Below are positions 1 through 5,269 of a DNA stretch of 5,269 nucleotides, piece after piece. Source of the DNA: Campylobacterota bacterium. Its GTDB lineage: Bacteria; Campylobacterota; Campylobacteria; Campylobacterales; JAADDG01. The stretch's first letter is position 1, and every line of letters begins with the position of its first letter. The notes under the pieces are model-generated. The model had not been told where the DNA came from. It saw only the letters and a program-made list of their open reading frames with translations, and did no database searches. The stretch is taken from positions 1 to 5,269 of the forward strand of contig JAADDG010000027.1 of the NCBI GenBank assembly GCA_013154075.1. The letters are read 5' to 3'. A program made the translations under genes and the position numbers.

Positions 1-447
1 TGCAACTTTGAAAGCTCCCGGAGTGATAGCACCAACAGTTGCAGGTCCTATAATCAAAACGCCTTTATCTCTGGCGGTTTTATTCATGATTCTCGCAAGT
101 CTCTCGGGAATACCCTCGGCAGTGATCATTATAGTCTTAAATTGATTCAAATCAAGGGCATCCATAGTAACGTTATAAGCGGTTCTAAAAGAAGCGAAGT
201 TCAAAAGAACATCCGCATTAGGATGATTTTTAACAGCTTCGGCAGTGCTTCTATAGATAGGTATCATTACCTCTTCAGGACCGAAGAAGAACTTATCGAA
301 TTTATTCGAACTCGTCGGAGCGACTATGGCCGCGACTGACGGTTTCTCTCTATGAATAACATAATCATAATCAAGCATTCTTTGGATAGCGTTTCTATTG
401 TTGTTCCAAAAAATCGCCTGCGTATCTTTAGTAAATAAAGCTCCCAT
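1..447 (-). CDS. aclA: ATP-citrate lyase large (alpha) subunit, N-terminal part, cut by the window edge
   Basis: This is the first 149 residues of the subunit that carries the CoA-binding, catalytic-histidine and citrate-synthase-like parts of ATP-citrate lyase. The enzyme makes acetyl-CoA and oxaloacetate from citrate, CoA and ATP in the cytoplasm and drives the reductive TCA cycle. I translated it by hand: it opens MGALFTKDTQAIFW and stays open to base 1. Stretches matching the C-terminal half of animal ACLY and bacterial AclA are QRMLDYDY (22-29), PSVAA (36-40), NFASFRTAY (83-91), AEGIPE (110-115) and IGPATVGAITPG (133-144), typical of the succinyl-CoA-synthetase-alpha-like CoA-binding fold. 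The catalytic histidine would lie beyond the window. The ATG overlaps the aclB stop by one base (TAATG) and has a strong Shine-Dalgarno, so the start is well supported. The family call is very secure; only the missing remainder is unknown. Confidence 0.95.
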   Translation of the reverse strand, partial: MGALFTKDTQAIFWNNNRNAIQRMLDYDYVIHREKPSVAAIVAPTSSNKFDKFFFGPEEVMIPIYRSTAEAVKNHPNADVLLNFASFRTAYNVTMDALDLNQFKTIMITAEGIPERLARIMNKTARDKGVLIIGPATVGAITPGAFKVA

Positions 448-1757
448 TATTTCTCCTCCAATGCCATTCTAACGATATCCGTGATATGAGTCTCCGGTCC
501 GTAAACCTCCATATCAAGTCCCAATCTCTCTGCAGCCTCTTTGATGTCTTTCAAACCTTTTTCGTAGTTAGGTCCGCCTCTTCTTACATAAATTTTGGTA
601 TTATGCTCTTTTAGTTTATCAGCATACTCTTCAAGAGCTTGAATAATTCCGGTAAAAGTTTTAGCAACATCGGTGAAGTTCGCTATAGCTCCTCCGATAA
701 TTAGGATCTTTCCTCTCTCATCCGGATATCTTGTCATAAGATCGAAAATCGTCTCAGCATAAAATTTGGTCTCTCCGGTAGTAGGACCTCCAGAATACTC
801 TCCGTAGTTCGCAAGATCGGCAACTCCGGCAAGATCGGCAATCGTATCGGCATAAACGACGCTCGCTCCACCGCCTGCAACCATTGTCCAGATTCTACCT
901 TTAGGATTAAGAATAGTAAGTTTCAAAGAAGCGCCGCTCTTTGCATCCGCTTCGGCAATAGCCTCTTCCTCAGGAGATTTCTCTTCCATTCCGAAAGCCG
1001 TAGGAAATTCGATATCTCCCCACTTATCTCTCATCATAAATCCGGCAGTATCGTCAAGTCTCGCGACAAGATCCAAAATATAAGCGTTATCGCCTTGCAA
1101 CACGATAGGATTGATCTCAAGATAAGCGAAATTCAAATCTCTAAAGAATTTATAAAAAGCTTTCGCAAACTCCGCAAACTGTTTTTTTCTATCTTCGGGA
1201 ATATCTTTCGGGATATTCTCTTCAATCAGCTTGTTTACTTCCTCTTCGCTTGCATTGATAGGAATCTTAAGCTCGGTAACTTTATCCCAATTCTCCTCAA
1301 CTTCCATACCGCCTTCGGCACTCATATACAAAACATCGTCATTCTCATCAAAAGTGGTAGCCGCGATATAGTACTCCTCTTCTTGAGTATGAGGCGTAAA
1401 AGGCTCGACGATAAAATGAGTCAAAACTCCTTTTTGCCCGGAAAGTAGAGTAGTCTCTCCGCTTCTTTTCTCATCTATCCATTTAGCCGCATCTTCCAAA
1501 GTTACATCGCCCGGTTTATTCACTTTGAAAAGAACGAGATTGTTTTTACCCCTCTTTCCAAAAAGCATATCCGGTTTAGCAACCAAAGGCTTCTCATTTA
1601 GCCACTTATATTCGGGTTTTTTAGCAAGTTCTCTAAGTTCGTCACCGCTCGTAACCAAAACGGACTCGAAAGGATAATTTAGCCCTTTGAAATATTCGTT
1701 CCAATGATCATGGAACAGCCGCTTACCGTCATATTCGCGTATCGCTCTTTGAGCCAT
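447..1757 (-). CDS. aclB: ATP-citrate lyase small (beta) subunit
   Basis: This complete 436-residue subunit holds the ATP-grasp and citrate-binding parts of ATP-citrate lyase; it partners AclA in the cytoplasmic enzyme of the reductive TCA cycle. Residues about 1-240 are the ATP-grasp, succinyl-CoA-synthetase-beta-like part: KPDMLFGKRGK (61-71), VEPFTPH (117-123), YLEINP (212-217) and the acidic LDLVARLDD (228-236). Residues about 275-436 match the citrate-binding region of ACLY: VAGGGASVVYADT (293-305), LANYGEYSGGP (315-325), GKILIIGGAIANFT (349-362), VRRGGPNYEKGL (391-402) and ETHITDIV (422-429). These C-terminal motifs separate it from SucC, which lacks this region in this form. The length is close to the matching N-terminal portion of animal ACLY. 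The ATG has an AAGGAG five bases upstream. The stop overlaps the aclA start by one base. GC content is clearly higher than in the upstream gene: 33 of 60 bases at 781-840. Confidence 0.97.
   Translation of the reverse strand: MAQRAIREYDGKRLFHDHWNEYFKGLNYPFESVLVTSGDELRELAKKPEYKWLNEKPLVAKPDMLFGKRGKNNLVLFKVNKPGDVTLEDAAKWIDEKRSGETTLLSGQKGVLTHFIVEPFTPHTQEEEYYIAATTFDENDDVLYMSAEGGMEVEENWDKVTELKIPINASEEEVNKLIEENIPKDIPEDRKKQFAEFAKAFYKFFRDLNFAYLEINPIVLQGDNAYILDLVARLDDTAGFMMRDKWGDIEFPTAFGMEEKSPEEEAIAEADAKSGASLKLTILNPKGRIWTMVAGGGASVVYADTIADLAGVADLANYGEYSGGPTTGETKFYAETIFDLMTRYPDERGKILIIGGAIANFTDVAKTFTGIIQALEEYADKLKEHNTKIYVRRGGPNYEKGLKDIKEAAERLGLDMEVYGPETHITDIVRMALEEK
451..459 (-). promoter_or_regulatory. 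Strong ribosome binding site of aclA
   Basis: Read on the minus strand this is GGAGGAGAA, with the GGAGGAG core five bases before the aclA ATG. It lies inside the last codons of aclB (Leu-Glu-Glu-Lys), so the end of aclB doubles as the initiation signal for aclA. This fits efficient, coupled translation of two subunits needed together. Confidence 0.8.
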
Positions 1758-1762
1758 AGCTA

Positions 1763-1768
1763 CTCCTT
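1763..1768 (-). promoter_or_regulatory. Ribosome binding site of aclB
   Basis: AAGGAG on the minus strand, five bases before the ATG at 1757. It is a near-perfect Shine-Dalgarno at standard spacing and fixes the aclB start. Confidence 0.8.
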
Positions 1769-1796
1769 GTAATAAAATTTGTCAATATTCTATTTA

Positions 1797-1806
1797 ATTT
1801 TATATA
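1797..1806 (-). promoter_or_regulatory. Candidate -10 region of the aclBA promoter
   Basis: In the 90-base gap upstream of aclB the minus strand reads TATATAAAAT, containing a TATAAA-type -10 box about 40 bases before the ATG. No good -35 sits 17 bases upstream. That is not disqualifying in Campylobacterota, whose main sigma factor is known to rely on a -10 box and A/T-tract upstream DNA more than on a -35. The whole gap is AT-rich, so chance matches are likely. The gap size, the change of function and the jump in base composition support a separate transcription start here, but the exact box is tentative. Confidence 0.35.
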
Positions 1807-1822
1807 ATGTATAGATTTATTG

Positions 1823-1843
1823 AAAGTTTTTTAGAGAAACTTT
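1823..1843. repeat. Short dyad (7-bp arms, 7-bp spacer) upstream of aclB
   Basis: AAAGTTT and AAACTTT are perfect inverted arms separated by seven bases. The dyad lies 4 bases beyond the stop of the glycosyltransferase-like gene and about 30 bases upstream of the candidate aclBA -10. It could be an operator near the -35 position or a weak hairpin after the preceding gene. On the minus strand no T-run follows it, so it is a poor intrinsic terminator for that gene; the T-rich side faces the + strand, where there is no gene to terminate. Chance is a real alternative in DNA this AT-rich. Confidence 0.3.
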
Positions 1844-1847
1844 TTAT

Positions 1848-3041
1848 TTAAGTGTTAATTTTTGAAACATAGTAGGTTTTAACGACTCTATTCATGTAAC
1901 GAATCGAAACTTTTTTAAATTTTCCTTCTTTTGGAGCTTTTTGGGAAATATAGTACCTCCCTCCTTTGGAAATCTTATAAAATTTTAGTCTAAGACAAAG
2001 CTTTTCATCATCGCATTCTACTTTGTTTATACCCTCTTTCTTTAAATTATTAGCCAACTCCTTTACAAAATAAAATTTCTTTGCAAAATGTTTGGAGGGA
2101 TCATCCAAAACCGCAAAAAGAACCTTATTAAAATGCAAAATCAAAAAGTTTAAAACCAAAAAAAACATCACAAAAGCAAAAAAGAATCTATGCACCTTCC
2201 TAAACTCTCTAAGTCTCACTCTGTAACTGCTAAAAAACACCCTAACCATCAAAGGAATACCTATAACCACAAAAGCCGCATAATCCTCTATGTGAATTCT
2301 TTGGCGAAAAGAAAATAGCAAAGATAACACCAATGCGGTAAAAGAGATAAACCATAAAATATCTTTTTTCTCTTTTATCAAAATCCTATACATCGCATAG
2401 AAAAAATAAAGAAATAAAAAAGGAGAGAATATAAGAGCATAAGCACCGAAAATATCCAAAAAATACCCTATAGGCTTTCCCGTAAATTCTATCTTATAAA
2501 GCAAAAAAGAGGCAATCAAAAGCAAAAAATTCAAAAGAGCGAAAAATTTATTTTTGATAAAATAGGCATAAATGATCAAAGAGATATATAAAATAAAAAA
2601 AGAGTTATCTATAAAAAGAGATATGATCAAAACCAAATATGAAATTTTTTTAAAACCTTTTAAATACAAAAGCAAAAAAAGCAGAGTGAAAAATACCACT
2701 ATCGTTACATTATTTACCAAAACAGCGCCTATATCCACTCCCGGCAAAAGAGCGTAAATAAAAGCGCTAAATAAAGCGTCGGAATCCTTTTTAACAAAAA
2801 AGCGCCCCACTTCGTATATCAAAAATATATTCGCTATATGAAACAAAAGCAAAGGAAGTCTTAGGGCATAATCGTTTTGGCCAAAAATTGATGTAAAAAA
2901 GTGAGTTAAATAGTGTAAAAAAGAGTTTTCGTAAAAATATACCAAAGCCTCTTTGTAACTTATGGAGATATTGGAAACGTCATAAAACCAAATAAGGGAG
3001 CTAAAGGCTGCAATAAAAAAAAGATAGAGATAATTTTTCAT
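1848..3041 (-). CDS. Polytopic membrane protein, probable GT39/PMT-like glycosyltransferase
   Basis: This 397-residue inner-membrane protein has about 9 to 11 hydrophobic helices. They begin with an N-terminal segment at 3-20, followed by a loop with acidic D21 and E31, helices packed through about 59-305, and a basic soluble tail at about 306-397. The motif DYALRLPLLLFHIANIF (57-73) after the first loop resembles the region following the first periplasmic loop of lipid-linked-sugar glycosyltransferases (GT-C fold, PMT/ArnT family). By analogy it would move a sugar or other group from a polyprenyl carrier to an envelope acceptor; neither donor nor acceptor can be read from the sequence. It is shorter than most family members and lacks a clear catalytic acidic pair of the usual kind, so it may be divergent or non-catalytic. 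It starts inside trpG (ATGA, 4-base overlap) with no visible Shine-Dalgarno, which suggests translational coupling. It is strikingly AT-rich: only 15 G/C of 60 bases at 2401-2460. Confidence 0.6.
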   Translation of the reverse strand: MKNYLYLFFIAAFSSLIWFYDVSNISISYKEALVYFYENSFLHYLTHFFTSIFGQNDYALRLPLLLFHIANIFLIYEVGRFFVKKDSDALFSAFIYALLPGVDIGAVLVNNVTIVVFFTLLFLLLYLKGFKKISYLVLIISLFIDNSFFILYISLIIYAYFIKNKFFALLNFLLLIASFLLYKIEFTGKPIGYFLDIFGAYALIFSPFLFLYFFYAMYRILIKEKKDILWFISFTALVLSLLFSFRQRIHIEDYAAFVVIGIPLMVRVFFSSYRVRLREFRKVHRFFFAFVMFFLVLNFLILHFNKVLFAVLDDPSKHFAKKFYFVKELANNLKKEGINKVECDDEKLCLRLKFYKISKGGRYYISQKAPKEGKFKKVSIRYMNRVVKTYYVSKINT

Positions 3042-3607
3042 AATTTCAAAAAATTATCGATTATCTCATGTCCATATTCGCTCATAATAGATTCGGGATG
3101 GAATTGTACACCGTAGATAGGATATCCATCTATCTCCAAAGCCATAATCTCTTGATCATCTTTACTGTAAGCTGTGGGAATTACACAAGAGGGCAAAGAA
3201 CTCTGCTCCACAACCAAAGAGTGATATCTCGTAGCGGTAAACTCTTTTGGCAGATCTTTAAATAAAATACTCTCTTTGGTTACTTCCATTTTCGAGGTTT
3301 TGCCATGCATCAAATTCTTAGCTCCCACTATCTTTCCGCCAAAACTTTGAGCTATGGCCTGATGCCCCAAACATATCCCCAAAATCGGCTTTCTTCCTTT
3401 GAAATAATCTATCACTTCCAAACTTACCCCAGCCTCATTGGGAGTAGCGGGACCGGGAGATATAATAATTTTCTCGGGATTTAGAGCATCTATCTCCTTT
3501 ACGCTCATAGCATCGTTTCTAATTACCTTCAAATTGGCCCCAAGCTCCAAACAATACTGCACGACATTGTAAGTAAAACTGTCATAGTTGTCTATCATTA
3601 AAATCAT
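3038..3607 (-). CDS. trpG: Glutamine amidotransferase subunit of anthranilate / aminodeoxychorismate synthase
   Basis: This complete 189-residue class I glutaminase releases ammonia from glutamine and passes it to a chorismate-using partner: TrpE for anthranilate (tryptophan) or PabB for 4-amino-4-deoxychorismate (folate). The family start MILMIDNYDSFTYN is present, followed by SPGPATPNEAG (50-60), the nucleophile elbow GICLGHQ with Cys79, HGK (101-103), YHSL (128-131) and FHPES with His170 and Glu172. The triad Cys79/His170/Glu172 is intact, so it should be active. No trpE or pabB lies in the window, so TrpG and PabA cannot be told apart; one protein often serves both enzymes. It is not CarA, the glutaminase of carbamoyl-phosphate synthase, because it lacks CarA's N-terminal domain. 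GAGGAA about 10 bases before the ATG acts as the ribosome site. An ATG three codons in is less likely as the start because it would remove part of the first beta strand. Confidence 0.93.
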   Translation of the reverse strand: MILMIDNYDSFTYNVVQYCLELGANLKVIRNDAMSVKEIDALNPEKIIISPGPATPNEAGVSLEVIDYFKGRKPILGICLGHQAIAQSFGGKIVGAKNLMHGKTSKMEVTKESILFKDLPKEFTATRYHSLVVEQSSLPSCVIPTAYSKDDQEIMALEIDGYPIYGVQFHPESIMSEYGHEIIDNFLKL

Positions 3608-3617
3608 AATCTATGTA

Positions 3618-3623
3618 TTCCTC
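3618..3623 (-). promoter_or_regulatory. Ribosome binding site of trpG
   Basis: GAGGAA on the minus strand, 10 bases before the ATG at 3607. The spacing is slightly long but it is the only purine-rich match there, and it favours the first ATG over the one three codons downstream. Confidence 0.55.
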
Positions 3624-3636
3624 GTTAAAGTTTAAA

Positions 3637-3642
3637 ACTATA
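3637..3642 (-). promoter_or_regulatory. Candidate -10 box for trpG
   Basis: TATAGT on the minus strand within the 80-base gap between the three-helix membrane protein gene and trpG, about 30 bases before the start codon. No matching -35 is seen at 17 bases. The surrounding sequence is AT-rich and contains short imperfect inverted repeats (TTAAAA / TTTTAA) over the box. No leader peptide with tandem Trp codons and no attenuator hairpin is visible, so there is no sign of tryptophan attenuation. It is a weak call; the gap could also be read through from upstream. Confidence 0.25.
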
Positions 3643-3687
3643 CTTTTAACCAATAATTTTACCCTTTATCAGTGAGAAATACAATAT

Positions 3688-4140
3688 CTATTTGACTATC
3701 TTCACATCTTCTTTGGATAGGCGGATGGCGGATTTGATTTCGTCTCTTTTGATATAGTAGTAGCTTCTACCTTCATACAGAAGATCGCCTCTAAATTTGG
3801 TTCCCGAAACTTCGAAAATCTTATTTTTCTCTCTAAAGATCTCCTCTCCAACTCTTTTACCTATAGGTTCATACAAAGTAGAAGCAAACAAAATAAGAAG
3901 TATTATGTAGAAAGTATCGAAAAATTTGGAAAGTTTGCTATACAGCATCAAGTAGCCGAACAAAAACGAAAGAGCCACTATAAGCCAGACATTTTGATTA
4001 TCGACAAAAATGACGTTAAAATATTCGCCTATGTTATAGGTATTGAAATAATTGATTTTAAGTCCTATAAACAGAAGAAAATCCAAGAGAGACACGAGTA
4101 TAAAACCAAAAAGAAAAGAGGTTACAATTTCTAAAATCAT
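3688..4140 (-). CDS. Unrecognised small membrane protein with three helices and a charged C-terminal domain
   Basis: I do not recognise a family for this 150-residue protein. Hydrophobic segments lie at about 4-28, 50-68 and 74-91, followed by a soluble tail of about 59 residues rich in Lys, Arg and Glu. The tail contains GTKFRGDLLYEGRSYYYIKR (113-132), whose short alternating pattern with Gly turns suggests a few beta strands. With three helices, the N-terminus and the tail would be on opposite sides of the membrane; the positive charges near KRVGEE (95-100) are compatible with a cytoplasmic tail. The start overlaps the tsaC stop by four bases (ATGA). The nearest AGGA is 13 bases upstream, so translation is probably coupled to tsaC. 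The open frame, the exact gene junction and membrane-protein composition make it a real gene. I infer no function; co-expression with tsaC and carB is the only clue. Confidence 0.8.
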   Translation of the reverse strand: MILEIVTSFLFGFILVSLLDFLLFIGLKINYFNTYNIGEYFNVIFVDNQNVWLIVALSFLFGYLMLYSKLSKFFDTFYIILLILFASTLYEPIGKRVGEEIFREKNKIFEVSGTKFRGDLLYEGRSYYYIKRDEIKSAIRLSKEDVKIVK

Positions 4141-4577
4141 CTTAGTTTTTTTATCCTATCGTTTGAAATTTTATAAATTCGGGAGGGAGAAGAGTGGCTG
4201 AATCCTCTTTTGTCCCGCACGATAATATCGGCCTTTTCCAAAGCAAACTTAATATCAAACTCCTCTCCGCTTCTATTTGCGGAAGTGGAATAGAGCCATC
4301 CGAATCTCTTTAAAAACCGATAAAACTCTTCGTCAAAAACGACTCTTACGGCTTTGCCGTTTTCATATACGAAAGTTGATTTTTTCTCTCTTCTAACTCT
4401 CTTTCTAAATCTCTTTGGAACTCTCGCAAGATCTTTTAAAACATTCAAATCACAAGCATTGAGCAAAAAGGGCTTTTTTAAAGGACGCCCTTTTATTTTT
4501 CTTAATTTCTCTTCATTTTTGGAAACAAATCCCGCAACGGTATCGGTCTGGATAAAATATACGAGATTTCCATCCAT
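4137..4577 (-). CDS. tsaC: Short-form threonylcarbamoyl-AMP synthase (Sua5/YrdC family)
   Basis: The likely product makes L-threonylcarbamoyladenylate from threonine, bicarbonate and ATP, the first step of the t6A modification at position 37 of ANN-decoding tRNAs, in the cytoplasm. Family signatures are QTDTVAGF (10-17, equivalent to the usual PTDTVYGL), KGRPLKKP (29-36, the Lys-x-Arg nucleotide-binding motif), AVRVVF (76-81), STSANRSG (97-104) and SPSRIYKI (130-137). At 146 residues it is shorter than the roughly 190 of E. coli TsaC and has no WPGPVT-like motif in the middle; REKKSTFVY (63-71) seems to stand there. I recall similar short versions in Campylobacterota, so this is probably a lineage form rather than a broken gene. 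The ATG overlaps the carB stop by one base (TAATG); a weak AGGA lies about 12 bases upstream, suggesting coupling to carB. The family call is firm; the enzymatic role is inferred. Confidence 0.85.
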   Translation of the reverse strand: MDGNLVYFIQTDTVAGFVSKNEEKLRKIKGRPLKKPFLLNACDLNVLKDLARVPKRFRKRVRREKKSTFVYENGKAVRVVFDEEFYRFLKRFGWLYSTSANRSGEEFDIKFALEKADIIVRDKRGFSHSSPSRIYKISNDRIKKLR

Positions 4578-5269
4578 TATTTTAAATAATCCTGCAAAGC
4601 TTTGGGCTCTATCTTTTTCTCTTTTTTTAGTTTCTTTATCGCCTCTATAGCCGCATTTGCCGCCGCAATCGTCGTAAAATACGGAATATTGAATCTCAGC
4701 ACCGATTGCCTTATCTTCCTTGCGTCATCTTTGCTCGATTTATTATCGCTGGTATTGATAACCAAATCAATTTCGAGATTTTTTATCTTATCTTCAATAT
4801 TCGGACGGCCTTCGCTTATTTTATAGACAAATTCCGACTCTATCCCGGCCTCCGTCAAAGCTTTGTGAGTTCCGCCGGTAGCTACGATCTTAAATCCCGC
4901 CTCTATAAAACCCTTTCCTATATCTTTGGCAAAAACCTTATCGATATCGGTTAGAGAGATAAATACCACTCCGCTTGTGGGAAGCTTGTTGGATGAAGCT
5001 ATCTGACTCTTTGCAAAAGAGAGATCGAAAGTTTCGCTTATTCCCATCACCTCACCGGTAGATTTCATCTCCGGCCCCAAAATCAGATCGGCTCCGTGAA
5101 GCTTATTGAAAGGAAAGACAGCCTCTTTAACGGCTACGTGATTTTTGATCTTAGCTCTATAGACTTGCAGTTTTTCATCAAAATAGACTATCTTATATTT
5201 GTCATAAAACTCCAAAGCCTCTTTCAAATCTCCCTTATACATCACTCTCGTAGCCACTTTGGCCAACGG
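4577..5269 (-). CDS. carB: Carbamoyl-phosphate synthase large chain, C-terminal 230 residues, 5' end outside the window
   Basis: CarB makes carbamoyl phosphate from bicarbonate, two ATP and ammonia supplied by the CarA glutaminase, feeding pyrimidine and arginine synthesis. The visible part starts PLAKVATRVM at the window edge. It contains the end of the second (carbamate-phosphorylating) ATP-grasp domain with PFNKLHGADLILGPEMKSTGEVMG (53-76 of the fragment; key GPEM and STGEV), then an MGS-like allosteric domain from about residue 100. That domain shows the phosphate-loop-like VATGGTHKAL (129-138), EGRPNIEDKIKN (153-164) and VINT (170-173). These match the region of E. coli CarB that binds UMP and IMP/ornithine, so feedback control is likely retained, though this is inference. 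A TTG at 5266 is an internal leucine codon, not the start. No carA is visible. The stop overlaps the tsaC start. Confidence 0.95.
   Translation of the reverse strand, partial: PLAKVATRVMYKGDLKEALEFYDKYKIVYFDEKLQVYRAKIKNHVAVKEAVFPFNKLHGADLILGPEMKSTGEVMGISETFDLSFAKSQIASSNKLPTSGVVFISLTDIDKVFAKDIGKGFIEAGFKIVATGGTHKALTEAGIESEFVYKISEGRPNIEDKIKNLEIDLVINTSDNKSSKDDARKIRQSVLRFNIPYFTTIAAANAAIEAIKKLKKEKKIEPKALQDYLK

Noticed and set aside
142..339. Short + strand open frame opposite aclA
   Set aside because: It is antisense to a strongly conserved coding stretch, has no recognisable product and no ribosome site worth noting.
1095..1448. 117-codon + strand open frame opposite aclB
   Set aside because: Its length comes from the codon pattern of aclB on the other strand; the translation has low-complexity Phe/Ile/Leu content and no family resemblance.
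447..1757. Succinyl-CoA synthetase beta subunit (sucC) as the identity of the aclB gene
   Set aside because: The C-terminal GGGASVVYADT, LANYGEYSGGP and VRRGGPNYEKGL motifs are specific to ATP-citrate lyase, and the next gene matches AclA, not SucD.
1780..1785. Perfect TTGACA -35 hexamer on the minus strand upstream of aclB
   Set aside because: A -10 at 17 bases from it would overlap the Shine-Dalgarno and start codon of aclB (TAGCTA there), so it cannot drive a normal aclB message.
1823..1843. Intrinsic terminator after the glycosyltransferase-like gene
   Set aside because: The stem has only one G-C pair and no T-run follows on the minus strand, so it would terminate poorly in the direction of transcription.
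3608..3687. Tryptophan attenuator or T-box leader upstream of trpG
   Set aside because: The gap is only 80 bases, with no tandem Trp codons, no T-box sequence and no GC-rich hairpin followed by a T-run.
4354..4650. 98-codon + strand open frame across the carB/tsaC junction
   Set aside because: It is antisense to two well-supported genes and rich in Phe, Ser and Leu, as expected from complementing Lys, Glu and Arg codons.
5264..5266. TTG as a start codon for the rightmost gene
   Set aside because: The frame stays open to the edge with a proline codon before it, and PLAKVATRVM is an internal part of CarB; the true start lies well outside the window.

Overview
The window looks like chromosomal DNA from an autotrophic member of the Campylobacterota (the former Epsilonproteobacteria; the deep-sea vent, Nautilia, Sulfurimonas or Nitratiruptor type). 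The evidence is a two-subunit ATP-citrate lyase (the marker enzyme of the reductive TCA cycle), AT-rich DNA with tightly packed overlapping genes, and a short-form TsaC of the kind I recall from this group. I cannot place it to genus from the sequence alone.

Every supported gene is on the minus strand, so transcription runs from high to low coordinates. From the right edge they are: the 3' end of carB (pyrimidine and arginine precursor synthesis); tsaC (tRNA t6A synthesis); an unrecognised three-helix membrane protein; an 80-base gap; trpG/pabA (glutaminase for anthranilate or aminodeoxychorismate synthesis); a very AT-rich polytopic membrane protein resembling GT39/PMT-type glycosyltransferases; a 90-base gap with promoter-like sequence; aclB; and the 5' end of aclA, cut by the left edge.

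The genes form three tightly linked sets. In each set neighbours overlap by 1 base (TAATG) or 4 bases (ATGA): carB/tsaC/membrane protein, trpG/glycosyltransferase-like, and aclB/aclA. The two gaps are the only places with room for new promoters. The first two sets look like mixed housekeeping operons with no obvious shared pathway. The third is a true functional pair, encoding the two subunits of one enzyme that cleaves citrate to acetyl-CoA and oxaloacetate for CO2 fixation.

I found no RNA genes, CRISPR arrays, insertion sequences, phage genes or long repeats. There is no convincing new multi-gene system. The least explained parts are the two membrane proteins and a 7-bp-arm dyad just upstream of the likely aclBA promoter.
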